DNA from: Pseudomonas anuradhapurensis
GTDB taxonomy: Bacteria; Pseudomonadota; Gammaproteobacteria; Pseudomonadales; Pseudomonadaceae
NCBI RefSeq assembly: GCF_014269225.2
Contig: NZ_CP077097.1
Coordinates: 2,305,001 to 2,369,000, forward strand
DNA length: 64,000 nt
Reading direction: 5' to 3'
The position numbers and the translations under genes are program-made. Under the pieces are notes generated by a model. The model was given only the letters and a program-made list of their open reading frames with translations, was not told where the DNA came from and did not search any database. Each line of letters starts with the position of its first letter. The first letter of the stretch is position 1. Positions 9,185-18,164 of the stretch are shown one piece after another.

Positions 9185-9799
9185 GTGGCTCTCAGTGTTC
9201 TGGCGGCGTTCTGGGCCGTGTCGATGCTGTTTGTGATAACCCCTGGCGCGGACTGGGCCTATGCCATTTCGGCGGGCATGCGCGGACGCTGGGTGATGCC
9301 TGCGGTAGCGGGGATGTTGTCGGGGCATTTCCTGGCGACCCTGGTAGTGGCGGCCGGCGTCGGCAGCCTGCTGGCGGGTCACCCGCTGGCGCTGACCCTG
9401 CTGACCCTGGCAGGGTGCAGCTACCTGCTGTGGCTGGGTGGCAACCTGCTGCTGAGCCCGGCATTGCCGGCGGCCGGGCAGGGCGGCGCGGGGGATTCGG
9501 GGTCGCGCTGGGCGTTCAAGGGGTTTTGTGTCAGTGGCCTGAACCCGAAAGTATTCCTGCTGTTCCTGGCCCTGCTGCCGCAATTCACCGACCCGCAGTC
9601 GAGTTGGCCGGTGCCGGTGCAGATACTGCTGCTGGGGTTGGTGCACCTGTGCAGTTCGCTGGTGATCTATTCGCTGGTCGGCTATGGCGCCAAAGCCGTG
9701 CTCAGCACCCGACCGCAGGCGGCGAAGCTGGTCGGGCGGGTTTCCGGCGTGGCGATGATCACGGTGGCGGTGGGCTTGGTCACCGCGCAGCTGGGGTGA
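9185..9799 (+). CDS. LysE/RhtB family amino acid exporter
   Basis: A 204-residue membrane protein with five to six TM segments and the family motif VITPGADWAYAISAGMRGR near the N-terminus, plus GLNPKVFLLFLALLPQF in the middle. It starts with GTG preceded by AGAAGGAAG. LysE-family carriers export amino acids or related metabolites. The divergent Lrp regulator is its likely controller. It is followed by a second LysE member 70 bp downstream. Confidence 0.88.
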   Translation: MALSVLAAFWAVSMLFVITPGADWAYAISAGMRGRWVMPAVAGMLSGHFLATLVVAAGVGSLLAGHPLALTLLTLAGCSYLLWLGGNLLLSPALPAAGQGGAGDSGSRWAFKGFCVSGLNPKVFLLFLALLPQFTDPQSSWPVPVQILLLGLVHLCSSLVIYSLVGYGAKAVLSTRPQAAKLVGRVSGVAMITVAVGLVTAQLG

Positions 9800-9869
9800 G
9801 GCTGGAGCAGACGACAGGCGAGGCCTCGGATAAACTCGCAGCACTGCAACGCACAACCAGGACGTGCCC

Positions 9870-10502
9870 ATGCCCGACACCGCGCAACTGCTCACCTTCG
9901 CCCTGATCTGCCTCGGCATGGTCCTGACCCCTGGGCCGAACATGATCTACCTGATCTCCCGCTCGATCTGCCAGGGCCGCAAGGCCGGGTTGATCTCGCT
10001 GGGCGGTGTGGCCCTGGGCTTCGTCATCTACATGGTCTGCGCCGCCCTGGGGATCACTGCCCTGGTGATGGCGGTGCCCTTGGCCTACGATGCGCTGCGC
10101 ATCGGCGGCGCGCTGTACCTGTTGTACCTGGCCTGGCAGGCGCTGCGCCCTGGCGGCCGTTCACCCTTCCAGGTTCGTGACCTGCCTGCCGACAGCCCGC
10201 GGCGGCTGTTCACCATGGGTTTTGCCACCAGCCTGCTCAACCCCAAGATCGCCGTGATGTACCTGTCGCTGATGCCGCAGTTCATCGAGCCGGGCCATGG
10301 CAGCGTGCTGTTGCAGTCGCTGGTGCTGGGTTCGACGCAGATCACCATCAGCGTTACGGTGAATGCCCTGATCGCGATCATGGCCGGGTCGATCGCGGTG
10401 TTCCTGGCCGGGCGCCCATCGTGGCAGCAGCTACAACGCTGGCTGATGGGCACGGTGCTGGCGGGCCTGGCCGTGCGCATGCTGGCTGAGGGGCGGCGCT
10501 GA
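9870..10502 (+). CDS. LysE/RhtB family exporter
   Basis: The 210-residue protein shows the LysE signature MVLTPGPNMIYLISRSICQGRKAG at residues about 18-40 and LLNPKIAVMYLSLMPQFI near residue 125, with about six TM helices. I take the ATG at 9870 rather than the GTG two codons upstream. It is co-directional with the preceding exporter, but the two are clearly diverged, so they probably carry different substrates. Confidence 0.87.
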   Translation: MPDTAQLLTFALICLGMVLTPGPNMIYLISRSICQGRKAGLISLGGVALGFVIYMVCAALGITALVMAVPLAYDALRIGGALYLLYLAWQALRPGGRSPFQVRDLPADSPRRLFTMGFATSLLNPKIAVMYLSLMPQFIEPGHGSVLLQSLVLGSTQITISVTVNALIAIMAGSIAVFLAGRPSWQQLQRWLMGTVLAGLAVRMLAEGRR

Positions 10503-10544
10503 ACGTGAGCCTGCGGATGGCTGCGGATGAGAGGCTGGCACAGG

Positions 10545-11863
<1,319 letters not shown>

Positions 11864-11953
11864 CGAGTGCGCTCTGAAAGAGGCTGCCCGACCGCAACTG
11901 CAACAGCACCACGAACCTCGGGTGCTCCTTGCATGGGTTCGAACAGCCCGGTG

Positions 11954-12343
11954 TTAACGGGTTGACTCCGCATCGGCTTCGGCGAACGCTTCGCGGGCCA
12001 GGCGGAAGCTGTCCACCGCCGCGGGCACGCCGCAATAAATGCCGACCTGGAGCAGGATCTCGCGAATCTGTTCACGGCTCAGGCCATTACGCAATGCGCC
12101 GCGAATGTGCAGCTTGAGCTCGTGGGGCCGGTTGAGCGCGGAAATCATGGCCAAGTTTATCATGCTGCGCTCTTTCAGCGACAAGCCTTCACGACCCCAG
12201 ACGTGGCCCCAGCAGTATTCGGTGACCAGCTCCTGCAACGGTTTGGTGAAGTCGTCGGCGTTCTGGATTGAGCGATTGACGTAGTCCTCGCCCAGCACCT
12301 GGGTGCGGATCTGCAGGCCTTTCTCGTACTTTTCAGTGCTCAT
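11954..12343 (-). CDS. Carboxymuconolactone decarboxylase family protein (PcaC-like)
   Basis: The 129-residue protein matches the single-domain gamma-carboxymuconolactone decarboxylase family, with WGREGLSLKERSMINLAMISALNRPHELKLHIRGAL and the C-terminal GVPAAVDSFRLARE. The true PcaC step belongs to protocatechuate breakdown, but no other pca gene is near. Here it more likely performs a related decarboxylation, isomerisation or hydrolysis in the flavin-dependent pathway. It lacks the CxxC pair that marks AhpD-type peroxidatic members, unlike the protein at 20677. Confidence 0.87.
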   Translation of the reverse strand: MSTEKYEKGLQIRTQVLGEDYVNRSIQNADDFTKPLQELVTEYCWGHVWGREGLSLKERSMINLAMISALNRPHELKLHIRGALRNGLSREQIREILLQVGIYCGVPAAVDSFRLAREAFAEADAESTR

Positions 12344-12377
12344 GGGCAGTGCTCCGGAAAAATAGGGTCATCGGTAT

Positions 12378-12472
12378 GGGCTTCTTCGCGGGCTTGCCCG
12401 CTCCCACAGGGATCGCATAGATACTGAAACCTGTGCAGGACCTGTGGGAGCGGGCGAGCCCGCGAAGAAGCC
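12378..12472. repeat. REP doublet inside the catabolic operon
   Basis: gggcttcttcgcgggcttgc... (12378-12412) is mirrored by ...cgggcgagcccgcgaagaag (12441-12472): a head-to-head P. putida REP pair. It splits the operon between the flavin reductase and the decarboxylase-like gene and could attenuate expression or stabilise the upstream mRNA. Confidence 0.9.
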
Positions 12473-12483
12473 AACGCGGTCTA

Positions 12484-12969
12484 TCAACCCAAGGGGGGCA
12501 GGGCGCCCAGCTTGCCCTTGTGGTAGACCATCGGCGTCACCGGCTCGGCCGGCAGCACCAGGTTCTTCACCGCACCAACGATGATCGCGTGGTCGCCGCC
12601 ATCGTATTCGCGCCACAGTTCGCATTCGATGATCGCCGTGGCCCTGGTCAGCAGCGGGTTGCCCAGCTCGCTGAGGTGCCACTCGATGCCTTTGGCCTTG
12701 TCCTTGCCCTTGCCGGCGAACGCGTAGGCCTCGGCGGTCTGGTCGGCAGACAGCAGGTGGATGGCGAACTGCTTGCTGTCGCGCAGGATCGGGTAGGTGT
12801 CGGAGGCGTAGTTGGGGCAGAACAGCACCAGTGCCGGTTCGATCGACAACGCGCTGAACGCGCTGGCGGTGATGCCGACGATGCCGCCGTCGGCGTCCAG
12901 GGTGGTGACCACCGTGACGCCGGACGGGAAAGAGCCCATCACGTCTTTGTAGATGCCGGGTTCGATCAT
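12484..12969 (-). CDS. Flavin reductase family protein (FMN reductase component)
   Basis: The 161-residue protein is a flavin reductase-like (FMN-binding split barrel) protein with the signature MGSFPSGVTVVTTLD and ITASAFSALSIEPALVLFC near the N-terminus and GGDHAIIVGAV near residue 130. Such proteins supply reduced FMN to two-component monooxygenases. The start at 12969 follows AGGAG at correct spacing. It is a close paralogue of the protein at 17360-17845, so one LLM monooxygenase in this cluster is flanked by two candidate reductases. Confidence 0.88.
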   Translation of the reverse strand: MIEPGIYKDVMGSFPSGVTVVTTLDADGGIVGITASAFSALSIEPALVLFCPNYASDTYPILRDSKQFAIHLLSADQTAEAYAFAGKGKDKAKGIEWHLSELGNPLLTRATAIIECELWREYDGGDHAIIVGAVKNLVLPAEPVTPMVYHKGKLGALPPLG

Positions 12970-12982
12970 GGGCGCAGTTCTC

Positions 12983-14464
12983 CTAGCGCATGACAAAGGG
13001 GTCGGGCATGGGCGCGGTGGACAAGTTGATCCACACCGTCTTCAGCTCGGTATAGGCCAGCACCGAATCGATGCCGCTCTCACGGCCGTAGCCGCTGTTC
13101 TTGAAGCCGCCGATCGGCGCCATGGCCGAGACGGCGCGGTAGGTGTTGACCCAGATGATCCCCGAGCGCACGTCGCGGGCCAGGCGGTGGGCACGGCCCA
13201 GGTCGCGGGTCCAGATACCGGCGGCCAGGCCGAACTGCGAGTCGTTGGCGATGGCCAGGGCTTGTTCTTCGGTCTTGAAGCGGATCACCGCAGCAACCGG
13301 GCCGAACACTTCTTCCTGCATGATGGTCATCGAGTTGCTGTCGCATTCGAACAGGGTCGGCTCGTAGAACCAGCCGTCACCCTCGACCTCGGCCCGCTTG
13401 CCGCCCATGTGCAGCTTGGCGCCTTCGGCCTTGGCTGCTGCTACCAGGCCTTCGACCACGGCCAACTGTTGCGCGGTGGCCATCGGGCCCATTTCGCTGG
13501 CGTCGTCCTGCGGGTTGCCGATACGGATGCGCTTGGCGCGGGCGATCAGGCGCGCGACGAACTCGTCGAAGATCTCGTCCTGCACCAGCAGGCGCGAGCC
13601 GGCCACGCAGCTTTGCCCGGAGGCGGCATAGATGCCGGCCACGGCACCGTTGATGGCGCTGTCCAGGTCGGCGTCGGCGAAGATGATGTTTGGCGACTTG
13701 CCGCCCAGCTCCAGCGACAGCTTGGCGAAGTTCTCGGCACTGCTGCGCACCACGTGGCGGGCGGTGGCGGCACCGCCGGTGAAGGCGATCTTGCGCACCA
13801 GCGGGTGGCGGGTCAGCGCCGCGCCGGTGCTAGGGCCGTAGCCGGTGACCACGTTGACCACGCCGGGCGGGAAGCCGGCTTCCAGGGCCAGGCGGGCCAG
13901 CTCGAGGATGGTTGCCGAGGCGTGCTCGGACGGTTTGAGCACGATGGTGTTGCCGGCGGCCAGGGCCGGCGCCAGCTTGATCGCGGTGAGGTACAGCGGG
14001 CTGTTCCACGGGATGATCCCGGCCACCACGCCGATCGGCTCGTGCACGGTGTAGGCGAACAGGTCGGGCTTGTCCAGCGGCAGGGTGCCGCCTTCGAGCT
14101 TGTCGGCCAGGCCTGCGGTGTAGTGGAAAAACTCCGGCAGGTAGCCGACCTGGCCGCGGGTTTCGCGGATCAGCTTGCCGTTGTCACGGCTTTCCAGCTG
14201 CGCCAAGTGTTCCTTGTTTTCGGCAATCAGGTCGCCCAGGCGGCGCAGCAGCTTGCCACGCGCGGTGGCGCTGAGGCTGCGCCATTGCTGGCTGTCGAAG
14301 GCCCGCTGGGCGGCCTGCACGGCCAGCTCCACATCGGCTTCGTCGGCATCGGGCAACTGCGCCCAGGCCTGGGCGGTGGCCGGGTTGAGGCTGTCGAAGG
14401 TCTTGCCGCTGTGGGCATCGCGCCATTGGCCGTCGATGCACATCTGGAAACGAACGAGGGTCAT
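12983..14464 (-). CDS. Aldehyde dehydrogenase (NAD(P)+-dependent)
   Basis: A full-length 493-residue ALDH. The catalytic Glu lies in LELGGKSPNIIFADADLD and the catalytic Cys in SGQSCVAGSRLLV; the cofactor region around GAALTRHPLVRKIAFTGG and PWNSPLYLTAIKLAPALAAGNTIVLKPSE are intact. It probably oxidises an aldehyde such as a semialdehyde formed after ring opening. The preceding hydrolase gene overlaps its start by 4 bp, and the flavin reductase begins 13 bp downstream, which indicates a tight operon. Confidence 0.93.
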   Translation of the reverse strand: MTLVRFQMCIDGQWRDAHSGKTFDSLNPATAQAWAQLPDADEADVELAVQAAQRAFDSQQWRSLSATARGKLLRRLGDLIAENKEHLAQLESRDNGKLIRETRGQVGYLPEFFHYTAGLADKLEGGTLPLDKPDLFAYTVHEPIGVVAGIIPWNSPLYLTAIKLAPALAAGNTIVLKPSEHASATILELARLALEAGFPPGVVNVVTGYGPSTGAALTRHPLVRKIAFTGGAATARHVVRSSAENFAKLSLELGGKSPNIIFADADLDSAINGAVAGIYAASGQSCVAGSRLLVQDEIFDEFVARLIARAKRIRIGNPQDDASEMGPMATAQQLAVVEGLVAAAKAEGAKLHMGGKRAEVEGDGWFYEPTLFECDSNSMTIMQEEVFGPVAAVIRFKTEEQALAIANDSQFGLAAGIWTRDLGRAHRLARDVRSGIIWVNTYRAVSAMAPIGGFKNSGYGRESGIDSVLAYTELKTVWINLSTAPMPDPFVMR

Positions 14465-15294
14465 GCAACAATCCCCTTGGCGGATTCGGTGAGGGTGCGG
14501 GCTTGCGCGAGGAAGTCCAGCAGCATCTTGTTGACTTCGCGCGGTGCTTCCACCGGCATCATATGCCGTTGCTCGGCAAGGACCACACAGTGCGCACCCG
14601 GAATGCTGGCGGCGAGCTGGCGGGCCATGGCCGGGGTGGAGCCCGAGTCGAGCTCGCCGGTGGCGATCAGCGTCGGCACCTGGATGCTGCCCAGGTCGCC
14701 AGCGCGGTACATGTCCTGGGTGGCGAACAGCGAATACGTGGTGTGGTAGCCCTGCGGGTCGTTGCTGGCCAGGACCTGGCGAATGGCAGCGACCTGCGCC
14801 GGGTTGGCAGCCTTGTATTCACGGCTGAACCAGCGGTCGAGCGCGGCGTCGACATTGGCGTCGGGGCCTTGCTCGGCTGCCTGGGCGGCGCGGGCGATAA
14901 CCCCGGCACTCTGTTCGGGGGTGCGGTTGAACACACTGTTGAGTATCACCAGTGCCGCCAGACGCTGCGGGTAATGCAGGGCGAACGCGCGGGCAACCAG
15001 GCCACCCATGGAGAAGCCGATCACGGTGGCCTGCGCGACCTGCAGGTGGTCGAGCAGTTCGGCAAGCTGGGCGGCATAGCCTTCCAGGCCGATGTCGGCG
15101 GCCGGCAGGGCGCTGTGGCCGTGGCCTAGCATGTCGTAGGCGATGACGCGGTAGTCGTTGGCCAGGCCAACGAACTGACCGCCCCACATTTCCTTGTTCA
15201 GGCCCACGCCATGGATCAGTACCACGGGTTGGCCCTGGCCAACGGACAGGTAGCTGGTGCCGGCGGGGGTGCGTTCAGCAACAGGCTGAATCAT
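14461..15294 (-). CDS. Alpha/beta hydrolase
   Basis: The 277-residue alpha/beta hydrolase shows the oxyanion HGVGLNKEMWGG motif, the nucleophile elbow GFSMGGLVARAF, an acid in the ATGELDSGSTPAMA region and the catalytic His in AEQRHMMPVEAP. I start at 15294 because GGAG precedes that ATG; the frame extends to 15339. In related flavin-dependent ring-opening pathways such a hydrolase cleaves an amide, ester or carbamate intermediate (compare RutD-like members). The exact bond is unknown. Confidence 0.9.
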   Translation of the reverse strand: MIQPVAERTPAGTSYLSVGQGQPVVLIHGVGLNKEMWGGQFVGLANDYRVIAYDMLGHGHSALPAADIGLEGYAAQLAELLDHLQVAQATVIGFSMGGLVARAFALHYPQRLAALVILNSVFNRTPEQSAGVIARAAQAAEQGPDANVDAALDRWFSREYKAANPAQVAAIRQVLASNDPQGYHTTYSLFATQDMYRAGDLGSIQVPTLIATGELDSGSTPAMARQLAASIPGAHCVVLAEQRHMMPVEAPREVNKMLLDFLAQARTLTESAKGIVA

Positions 15295-15357
15295 GGAGGG
15301 CGCTCCTTCAGGGGCGGGCGCGGCGGGTAGGTACGTCACGCCCCGTCCTGGTTGTTG

Positions 15358-15954
15358 TTATTGAGCGTTGGCTTTTTCGGCAGCCAGTTCTTCCAGGTCG
15401 ATGTAGCGGTTACCGATGCGTGGGTGCAGGCGGCCACCGTCGGCAGCGCCCAGGACCACGACGATTTCATCGGCGCGCGGGGCGTCTTCGATCTGCATTT
15501 CCAGGGTGATGTAGTGCGAACGCAGGCCTTCGTCGTCCTTGTGCATCATCGGGATCTGGATCGACGTGCCCGGGCCGCCGCGCTTGTTGGTAAAGCTCAG
15601 GTAGCTCTTGGCCTGCACCGCTTCGCGGTAGTGGTTGCCGAAGCGCAGGGTGTGGATCACCGCCGAGGCGTGCTCGATTTCGCCATCGGCGCCGACCACG
15701 GCCGCTTTGCCATAGGCTTCGATCTTGTCGGCACCACCGATGGCGGCGGTCAGGCGCTCGACCATCAGGGCCCCCAGGTCCGAGCAGTTGGCGCGGATTT
15801 CCGGCTTCAGATCATCAACGAAACCGCGACCGGCCCATGGGTTCTTGATCACCACGGCCAGGCCGACCATGGTCACCGGCTTGTCGGTGGCCTTGCCGCC
15901 TTCGATGCGGGTCTCTTCGGAGTAGGTGACGATCTTGCGGATTTCGAAACTCAT
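15358..15954 (-). CDS. DUF1185 'amino acid synthesis' family protein
   Basis: The 198-residue protein (ATG at 15954, AGGAG upstream) matches the DUF1185/AA_synth family, with conserved ANCSDLGALMVERL, YGKAAVVGADGEIEHASAVIHTLRFGNHYR and IQIPMMHKDDEGLRSHYIT segments. I know of no proven reaction for the family, despite its name. It is the first gene of the operon driven from the 15994-16021 promoter, ahead of a hydrolase and an aldehyde dehydrogenase, so it probably catalyses an early or key step of this pathway. Confidence 0.82.
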   Translation of the reverse strand: MSFEIRKIVTYSEETRIEGGKATDKPVTMVGLAVVIKNPWAGRGFVDDLKPEIRANCSDLGALMVERLTAAIGGADKIEAYGKAAVVGADGEIEHASAVIHTLRFGNHYREAVQAKSYLSFTNKRGGPGTSIQIPMMHKDDEGLRSHYITLEMQIEDAPRADEIVVVLGAADGGRLHPRIGNRYIDLEELAAEKANAQ

Positions 15955-15993
15955 GGATGGCTCCTGGTGAGGGTTATCAGCTCTTGTTGTCTG

Positions 15994-16021
15994 ATGGTAT
16001 ACCATAATATTCGTTGTGCAA
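15994..16021 (-). promoter_or_regulatory. Promoter with GntR operator 1 (DUF1185 operon)
   Basis: ATGGTATACCAT (15994-16005) is a perfect 12-bp palindrome containing TGGTATACCA, a textbook FCD/FadR-type site. On the minus strand TTGCAC (16016-16021), a 16-nt spacer and TACCAT (15994-15999) give a -35/-10 pair in which the operator covers the -10. The same layout recurs at 17903-17930. Confidence 0.72.
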
Positions 16022-16073
16022 GAGGGGGCGCGAAATTTCTCTTGCGAGGGGGATGAAAGGCGAGGGGATGCCT

Positions 16074-16145
16074 TGGGTTTTGTGGTGTCGTCGAGATCGA
16101 GCGCCGCCCGCGCGGCGCTCGATCTCAACCTCCCCACAAAACCCA
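16074..16145. terminator. Long nested hairpin between two catabolic operons
   Basis: The outer arms 16074-16085 and 16134-16145 (12 bp) and inner arms 16093-16107 and 16112-16126 (15 bp, 4-nt loop) are perfect. They are separated by a symmetric 7x7 internal loop. It lies downstream of the LLM monooxygenase gene and upstream of the DUF1185 promoter, so it probably ends the first transcript and insulates the second. Confidence 0.7.
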
Positions 16146-16234
16146 GGCCCTACACACCAAAAAAAACCCGCTCCCGCAGGCCACGATGACCCACGCAAGC
16201 GGGCGCATCCCGCAATAATTCAGGCAAAGGGAAT

Positions 16235-17275
16235 TCAGGCGAACGCCGGCACCACTTCCTTGATGAACAGCTCGAGCGACTTCTTCTTCTCGGCATGCGG
16301 CAGGCTGTTGTCGCACCAGAAGCTGAACTCGTCGACGCCCAGCGCCTGGTAGTACCTGATGCGGGCGATGATCTCTTGTGGGGTGCCGATCATGGTGTTC
16401 TTGCGGATGTTCTCCAGCTCGAACGCCGGCACTTCGGCAAACTTCGACTCCGGGCTTGGCTCAAGGAACCCGTTGACCGGGGTGGTCTTGTTGCCGAACC
16501 AGGCATCGAAGGTGCGATAGAAGCGCGAGATGGCCTGGGCGCCGACCTTCCAGCCATCTGGCTCGGCCGGGCTGTGTACATGGGTGTGGCGCAGCACCAT
16601 CAGTTGTGGCCGCGGCACGCCGGGGTTGTTGTCGAGGGCCGCCTGGAACTTGTTCTTCAGGTCCAGCACTTCCTCGTCGCCCTTCATCAATGGCGTCACC
16701 ATCACGTTGCAGCCGTTGGCCACGGCAAAGTTGTGCGAGTCCGGGTCGCGGGCGGCGATCCACATCGGCGGGACGGCGTTATAGGGCTTCGGCACGCTGG
16801 TGGAGATGGGGAACTTGTACACCTCGCCGTCATGGGCGTAGTCGCCTTGCCACAGCTTGCGCACCGCCGGCACCATTTCGCGCAGGGCCTTGCCGCCGTC
16901 GGTGGCCGGCATGCCACCGGCCATGCGGTCGAACTCGAACTGGTAGGCGCCACGGGCCAGGCCCACTTCCATGCGGCCCTTGCTGATCACGTCGAGCAGG
17001 GCGCACTCGCCGGCGACCCGGATCGGGTTCCAGAACGGCGCGATGATGGTGCCGGCGCCCAGGCGGATCTTTTCGGTGCGTGCGGCCAGGTAGGCCAGCA
17101 ATGGCATCGGGCTTGGCGAAATGGTGTATTCCATGGCGTGGTGTTCGCCGATCCACACGGTGCTGAAACCGCCGTTTTCGGCCATCAGGGTCAGTTCGGT
17201 CAGGTCTTCGAACAACTGGCGGTGGCTGACCTGTTCATCCCAACGTTCCATGTGCACGAACAACGAAAATTTCAT
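16235..17275 (-). CDS. LLM class flavin-dependent monooxygenase (bacterial luciferase-like)
   Basis: A full-length 346-residue luciferase-like TIM-barrel protein: MKFSLFVHMERWDEQVSHRQ at the N-terminus, FSTVWIGEHHAMEYTISPSP near residue 40, and LARGAYQFEFDRMAGG near residue 130. Such enzymes use FMNH2 and O2 to oxygenate or open a ring, as RutA does with uracil. It is transcribed after the flavin reductase at 17360 (84 bp apart), which probably supplies its reduced FMN. No promoter palindrome lies between the two, so one operator controls both. Confidence 0.9.
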   Translation of the reverse strand: MKFSLFVHMERWDEQVSHRQLFEDLTELTLMAENGGFSTVWIGEHHAMEYTISPSPMPLLAYLAARTEKIRLGAGTIIAPFWNPIRVAGECALLDVISKGRMEVGLARGAYQFEFDRMAGGMPATDGGKALREMVPAVRKLWQGDYAHDGEVYKFPISTSVPKPYNAVPPMWIAARDPDSHNFAVANGCNVMVTPLMKGDEEVLDLKNKFQAALDNNPGVPRPQLMVLRHTHVHSPAEPDGWKVGAQAISRFYRTFDAWFGNKTTPVNGFLEPSPESKFAEVPAFELENIRKNTMIGTPQEIIARIRYYQALGVDEFSFWCDNSLPHAEKKKSLELFIKEVVPAFA

Positions 17276-17359
17276 GGGGCTTTCCTCAACGCTTGTTGTT
17301 TTCGCCCGCCAATGCAGCGGGCTTCAGTGTGGGAGCGGGCCTGCGTCTGGCTGCCAGGC

Positions 17360-17845
17360 TCAGGCAAGGGCGGGCAGGCTGGCCATCTTGCCGCGGCAGT
17401 ACACCATTGGCCGTGGCGCCTCCGCCGGGACGATCAGGTTGTGCACCTTGCCGACCATGATGGCGTGGTCGCCACCTTCATATTCACGCCACAGTTCGCA
17501 CTCGATGACCGCGGTGGCGCCGGCCAGGATCGGGTTGCCCAGTTCACTCAGGGTCCATTCGATGCCGCTGGCCTTGTCCTTGCCTTTCTTGGCGAACGCA
17601 TAGGCTTCGGCTTGCTGTTCACCGGAGAGCAGGTGGATGGCGAAGCGCTTCTGCCGGATCAGTACCGGGTAGGAGTCGGAGCTGTAGTTGGGGCAGAACA
17701 GCACCAGCGGCGGGTCCATCGACAGCGAGGAGAAGGCGCTGGCGGTCAGGCCGACGACCGCGCCGTCGTCGTCCAGGGTGGTGATGACGGTAACGCCGGA
17801 CGGGAAGGAGCCCAGGACGTGCTTGTAGACGGTTGCGTCGATCAT
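17360..17845 (-). CDS. Flavin reductase family protein (paralogue of 12484-12969)
   Basis: The 161-residue FMN reductase has MIDATVYKHVLGSFPSGVTVITTLD, LTASAFSSLSMDPPLVLFCPNYSSDSYP and GGDHAIMVGKVHNLIVPAE, and aligns without gaps to the reductase at 12484-12969 over its whole length, with most residues identical. It is the first gene of the two-gene LLM operon and so the natural partner of that monooxygenase. The duplication within one regulon is unusual and may reflect two monooxygenation steps or a recent rearrangement. Confidence 0.9.
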   Translation of the reverse strand: MIDATVYKHVLGSFPSGVTVITTLDDDGAVVGLTASAFSSLSMDPPLVLFCPNYSSDSYPVLIRQKRFAIHLLSGEQQAEAYAFAKKGKDKASGIEWTLSELGNPILAGATAVIECELWREYEGGDHAIMVGKVHNLIVPAEAPRPMVYCRGKMASLPALA

Positions 17846-17902
17846 CGGGGTGTACCTCTGAAGGGCTGCGGTGGTCCGCGGTTTTTATCGTTGATGTGTC
17901 TG

Positions 17903-17930
17903 ATGGTATACCGTAATACCTATTTTGCAA
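17903..17930 (-). promoter_or_regulatory. Promoter with GntR operator 2 (flavin reductase-LLM operon)
   Basis: ATGGTATACCGT (17903-17914) matches operator 1 except for one base. On the minus strand TTGCAA (17925-17930), a 16-nt spacer and TACCAT (17903-17908) repeat the promoter geometry of the DUF1185 operon. The shared block continues as TGTCTGATGGTATACC, also seen at 15989-16003. Confidence 0.72.
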
Positions 17931-18063
17931 GCGGAATTTTCACGCTCACGGTTATCGCGATGGGCGGCGCAAGGCCACGAATGCTGCGGGTTTGGCTGCC
18001 AAGCAGGTTCGCCGCCATGGCTTTGCAAACAGATCAGTGGGCAGTTTTTCCTGCGGATCAGTG

Positions 18064-18094
18064 TTGTCAAAAGTTTGGAATACCATAATATGGT
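18064..18094 (+). promoter_or_regulatory. Promoter with GntR operator 3 (NCS1 permease)
   Basis: TTGTCA (18064-18069), 16 nt, then TAATAT (18086-18091) form the permease promoter. TGGAATACCA (18076-18085), one mismatch from TGGTATACCA, fills the spacer, and a second palindrome ACCATA-A-TATGGT (18082-18094) overlaps the -10. The 17846-18164 interval is thus a divergent control region and holds no gene. Confidence 0.7.
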
Positions 18095-18164
18095 CCGCAG
18101 CTGAGAGGCCGCCTTGATGCGGTTTCCTTACAAAGATAAAAACGACCTTTCGAGCTGAAATCCT

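Noticed and set aside
11954..12343. Assignment of the decarboxylase-like gene to protocatechuate degradation (pcaC)
   Set aside because: No other pca gene is present and the operon content points to a different pathway.
16156..16215. Possible extra REP after the LLM gene
   Set aside because: Contains cccgctcccgcagg and agcgggcgc but the arms do not pair well; too degenerate to call.
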